A stretch of 8,653 nt of DNA from Chloroflexota bacterium (lineage in GTDB: Bacteria > Chloroflexota > Ktedonobacteria > Ktedonobacterales > Ktedonobacteraceae). How positions within the stretch are numbered: the first letter of the stretch is position 1; each line of letters starts with the position of its first letter. Below the pieces are notes generated by a model, which saw only the letters and a program-made list of their open reading frames with translations, made no database searches and was not told where the DNA came from. Shown piece after piece: positions 6,291-8,653 of the stretch. Both the position numbers and the translations under genes were made by a program. The DNA is taken from assembly GCA_005881995.1 (NCBI GenBank), contig VBHV01000566.1, positions 1 through 8,653 of the forward strand. Direction: 5' to 3'.

Positions 6291-8354
6291 ATGAGCATTG
6301 ACGAACAACATAGAGCAACCGAACCAAAAGCGCCATCTTCTACTATTGTATCTGAAATGCAACATAAACGCCGGTATAGACGCTTGCTCTCACCTGTATG
6401 GCTTTGTCTCATAGCCGCGCTTCTACTACGGCTATTTCTGATTATTCACACGCACGGCATGATCGATGGAGACGAGGCGCTGGTAGGGATTCAGGCCGAG
6501 CGCATTTTGCAGGGGCATTTCTCCGTCTATTTTTACGGCATCCCTTATTTTGGCAGCCTGGAGGCCTACCTGGCATCCACCCTCTTCGCCATCTTTGGCC
6601 CATCCCCCTGGGCGCTGCGCGCCGAGGCCACACTTGTTTCGCTCGTGCTGGTCTGGCTGACCTGGCGTCTGGCCTCCTCCCTGGCTGATGCCGCGCATCT
6701 CTCACCATCAGTGAAAACATGCTTTACGCTGGTAGCCGGTCTCACAGCAGCGATTCCTCCGCTCTACGACGGCCTGGTTGAGCTGCGCACCTGGGGCGGA
6801 TATATCGAGACCTACGTCCTCATGATCTTGCTGCTGCTCTCAGCTCTGCGCCTGACACAGCGCTGGCACGAGGGCGCCTCGCAGCTCGAACTGGGCTGGC
6901 GTTGGGCGGGCATTGGCTTGATCGTTGGCCTGGGCATGTGGGTCTACCCCCTGATCGTCTCCGCCATCCTCGCCTCCGCGCTCTGGATAGTGCTCGATCG
7001 TATCATCACCTTCGTGCGCGTGCGCCGCGAACTCACCGCCAACGCCACGCGAACTTCTACCACGTTCCGGCGTGCGCTGCAACCGCTCCAGCCAATCTGG
7101 ACGGCTATTCCCGCCAGCCTGCTTGGAGCAACGCCAGCCATCGCCTGGGGCATCCAGCACGCATGGGCCAACGTGCAATACCTGCGCCAGCTTGGCGGTA
7201 CCTGGTCGATCCAACGCATCCATACCATCCAACGCGTAACCAATACGTACCTGAGCTGTGTCGCGCCGCGTATCATCGGCGGCTCATTACCCGTTGAAAG
7301 CAAGCTCTCGGCAGCCTTCCATTCATCCCTGCTCATCTTCACCACCTTCTGCATCTTCGCCACCGCCGCGCTTGTGCTTGTCTCGTTGATCTGGCACCAC
7401 CCGGCATTGCAGCGCATACAACGGCTCGCCGCCCTGCCAACGCTTTTTGCCGCCTGCGCAGCCATCATCTACTGCACCAGTTCCGCCTCCGCCTTCAGCC
7501 TGATCTCGTGCAGCCTTGACCTGACTGGACGCTACGCCACCCCCCTCATGCTGGCCTTTCCATTCTTCTTCGCCACCATCTTTACAGCAGCATTTCTCGC
7601 CATCAAAGCATTCCCTGGGAACACATCCGTCGCCCGCCATAATTCCCCCCATCCCAACCTCCCCGCAACAAACCATCCAGAAACACCCGTAGGGGCGGGG
7701 GTCGACGTGGGGCGGGGAAGGGACGCTTGCGTCGCCCGCCATAGTTCCCCCGATCCCAACGGCCCTGCAACAGACGATATTGCCGTCGTAACGACGATGC
7801 ATCCAGGTGGACGCGATAAATCGCGTCCCTACATCACCGCCGCGCGCCTCGTCATCTTCGCACTGTTGCTCGCTTATCTTGGCGCGCAGGCCTGGACGTA
7901 CAATCTATCTTATCCCAATTATGATTTTCAATCGCCCTATTGCCCGATTATTCCAGCCAACTATGACCCCATCATCACATATATGGAACAGCAGCACATT
8001 CGTTATGCCTGGGCCACCAATCTGCTCGGCCACCAGATCACTTTCGAGACCAATAGCCAGGTTATCGTGGTTGACCCTCTGGAGGTGACGCATCCACCCC
8101 TGGCGATCAATCGTATCCCCGCGTACACAGACGCGGTTTATCATGCGAATCGCCCCGGCCTGGTTGTCTTTGTGCAACACACCGACCCTCACCCGCTGCT
8201 CCTGCGCCTGCTCGATGCCGACCAGGTCACGTATCAAGTTGCACGCTTCCCCTCCGAACCAGGCATCGATGTCATGGTGGTTACACCCCTGAGTCGCACT
8301 ATCCAACCATATAGCCCCAGGTACATCAACGCGTTTAATTGTTTTACGACATGA
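6291..8354 (+). CDS. GT-C membrane glycosyltransferase (ArnT/PMT-like) with in-frame repeat insertion
   Basis: This 687-residue polytopic protein has the layout of GT39/GT83-type enzymes, which move a sugar from a polyprenyl-phosphate donor on the outer face of the membrane. The N-terminal ~34 residues are cytosolic and basic, and the first helix is at about 35-53. The first external loop carries MIDGDEALVGIQAERILQGH, whose Asp-Glu (61-62) matches the acidic catalytic or metal site of the family. Further helices run to about residue 443. Residues 444-514 are an abnormal hydrophilic stretch built from repeats (7628-7832), after which a helix near 519-535 resumes. Residues 540-687 form a soluble external domain. 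The repeat stretch keeps the frame, so the gene may still work, but it lies between two helices that are normally close together. The purine stretch GAGGA (6272-6276) lies 14 nt before the ATG, which is long. ATG 6357, at codon 23, is an alternative start. Sugar and acceptor are unknown. Confidence 0.83.
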   Translation: MSIDEQHRATEPKAPSSTIVSEMQHKRRYRRLLSPVWLCLIAALLLRLFLIIHTHGMIDGDEALVGIQAERILQGHFSVYFYGIPYFGSLEAYLASTLFAIFGPSPWALRAEATLVSLVLVWLTWRLASSLADAAHLSPSVKTCFTLVAGLTAAIPPLYDGLVELRTWGGYIETYVLMILLLLSALRLTQRWHEGASQLELGWRWAGIGLIVGLGMWVYPLIVSAILASALWIVLDRIITFVRVRRELTANATRTSTTFRRALQPLQPIWTAIPASLLGATPAIAWGIQHAWANVQYLRQLGGTWSIQRIHTIQRVTNTYLSCVAPRIIGGSLPVESKLSAAFHSSLLIFTTFCIFATAALVLVSLIWHHPALQRIQRLAALPTLFAACAAIIYCTSSASAFSLISCSLDLTGRYATPLMLAFPFFFATIFTAAFLAIKAFPGNTSVARHNSPHPNLPATNHPETPVGAGVDVGRGRDACVARHSSPDPNGPATDDIAVVTTMHPGGRDKSRPYITAARLVIFALLLAYLGAQAWTYNLSYPNYDFQSPYCPIIPANYDPIITYMEQQHIRYAWATNLLGHQITFETNSQVIVVDPLEVTHPPLAINRIPAYTDAVYHANRPGLVVFVQHTDPHPLLLRLLDADQVTYQVARFPSEPGIDVMVVTPLSRTIQPYSPRYINAFNCFTT
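7628..7676 (+). repeat. Direct repeat copy 1 inside the glycosyltransferase gene
   Basis: This 49-bp unit matches the unit at 7730-7778 at 42 of 49 positions. It encodes SVARHNSPHPNLPATNH (residues 446-462). The offset to copy 2 is 102 bp, or 34 codons, so both are read in the same frame. It has no hydrophobic character and looks foreign to a membrane enzyme. Confidence 0.8.
7730..7778 (+). repeat. Direct repeat copy 2 inside the glycosyltransferase gene
   Basis: This is the second copy of the 49-bp unit and encodes CVARHSSPDPNGPATDD (residues 480-496). Its first base lies inside a small palindrome, GACGC-TT-GCGTC (7722-7733), that copy 1 lacks. Five of the seven differences from copy 1 change the amino acid, so protein-level selection is not evident. 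Confidence 0.8.
7809..7832 (-). repeat. REP-type palindrome inside the glycosyltransferase coding sequence
   Basis: GGACGCGA (7809-7816) and TCGCGTCC (7821-7828) pair perfectly around TAAA and are followed by CTAC. On the minus strand this gives the GTAG-hairpin order of a REP. The hairpin is the exact reverse complement of that at 736-755. In the gene's frame, with the preceding GGT, it encodes GGRDKSRPY (residues 506-514). A GTAGGGGCG at 7689-7697 matches CGTCCCTAC at 7824-7832 as an inverted end at eight of nine positions. The bounded segment is 144 bp, exactly 48 codons. Confidence 0.82.
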
Positions 8355-8385
8355 GATAGGATCAACCAGATTCAAAGCGGATGGG

Positions 8386-8415
8386 CACTCTGTCTATGAA
8401 AATATGGATAGAGTG
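8386..8415. terminator. Strong hairpin 31 bp after the glycosyltransferase stop
   Basis: A 12-bp stem, CACTCTGTCTAT against ATGGATAGAGTG, closes a GAAAAT loop. Ten pairs are Watson-Crick and the other two are G-U in RNA. The sequence after it (TCTATTGCTC) is only moderately T-rich, so it is a weak intrinsic terminator or an mRNA-end stabiliser. Position is the main support. Confidence 0.4.
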
Positions 8416-8453
8416 TCTATTGCTCTACCTCTGAAATATGCAGTACAGTTCGA

Positions 8454-8470
8454 GCGTGAAGCATTCACGC
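8454..8470. other. Perfect 7-bp hairpin in the intergenic region
   Basis: GCGTGAA and TTCACGC pair around GCA. No T-run follows. The non-coding stretch 8355-8574 holds this, the hairpin at 8386-8415 and a small hairpin near the next ribosome binding site. I see no convincing promoter in it. Confidence 0.45.
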
Positions 8471-8574
8471 ATGCCGATTGTTAAATACAAGGCTGTGGAG
8501 TAGCACGTAGAGGCGGGGTGACACCATTAACCTGCATTCGAGTGCTTCCACTGGTGGTTGGAAGGGATGTAATC

Positions 8575-8653
8575 ATGCCACATCATGTTGATATCGCCGA
8601 GTTGGAACGCCGCAAAGCACACTTAGAAGAAGAACTCGAACACCTCCAACAGC
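8575..8653 (+). CDS. Unknown protein with an N-terminal coiled coil, 3' end outside window
   Basis: ATG 8575 follows GGAAGGGA (8560-8567) at 7-nt spacing, a very good ribosome binding site. The frame stays open to the window end. Only 26 residues are visible, and the stretch ELERRKAHLEEELEHLQQ is rich in Glu, Leu and Arg, with the heptad pattern of a coiled coil. I do not recognise the protein. Heads like this occur in many regulators, membrane-anchored proteins and kinases, so no function is offered. An ATG at 8567 is followed at once by TAA and is not a start. Confidence 0.65.
   Translation, partial: MPHHVDIAELERRKAHLEEELEHLQQ

Noticed and set aside
7628..7778. Two spaced repeats as a possible CRISPR remnant
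   Set aside because: There are only two imperfect copies, 49 bp long and translated in frame, with no cas genes nearby. A dispersed repeat family explains them better.
7323..7802. 159-codon minus-strand frame opposite the glycosyltransferase
   Set aside because: Its Gly/Cys-rich translation comes from the complementary strand of membrane helices and repeats, with no domain.

Overview
The window reads as ordinary chromosomal DNA from a free-living bacterium of moderately high GC. The style of the sensor kinase, the loosely packed genes and the family of short palindromic repeats would fit a Chloroflexota genome, most likely of the Ktedonobacteria type. That placement is an inference from overall impression and no marker gene here proves it. 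I see no rRNA, tRNA, CRISPR array, phage gene or transposase.

Layout from left to right. 1-639 is the C-terminal part of peptide chain release factor 1 (prfA), cut by the window edge. 640-774 is a spacer with two hairpins, one of them a REP-type palindrome. 775-1995 is a PLP-dependent alanine/serine-glyoxylate-type aminotransferase. 1999-2083 is a compact pair of inverted REP palindromes (BIME-like). 2104-2794 is a HAD-family hydrolase broken by a small frameshifting deletion. 2982-5300 is a fusion of a 12-helix APC-type permease with a histidine kinase. 5295-6044 on the minus strand is a Nudix-domain regulator of the NrtR type, with a strong promoter and a likely operator ahead of it. 6291-8354 is a GT-C membrane glycosyltransferase with REP-related repeats inside its reading frame. 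8355-8574 is non-coding and holds hairpins. 8575 to the window end is the start of an unknown coiled-coil protein.

The genes do not form one pathway. The plus-strand genes are separated by repeats or spacers and look like independent units. The permease-kinase and the Nudix regulator converge and overlap by six bases. The Nudix regulator and the glycosyltransferase diverge from a 246-bp region (6045-6290).

The most interesting points are four. First, a transporter fused to a sensor kinase. Second, a family of four REPs carrying the 5'-GTAG head typical of REPs mobilised by RAYT transposases, with two compensatory base-pair changes and loops in both orientations. Third, one of these REPs, with neighbouring repeats, lies in frame inside a membrane enzyme, adding about 70 residues. 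Fourth, a well-placed operator-like dyad sits at the transcription start of the Nudix regulator.
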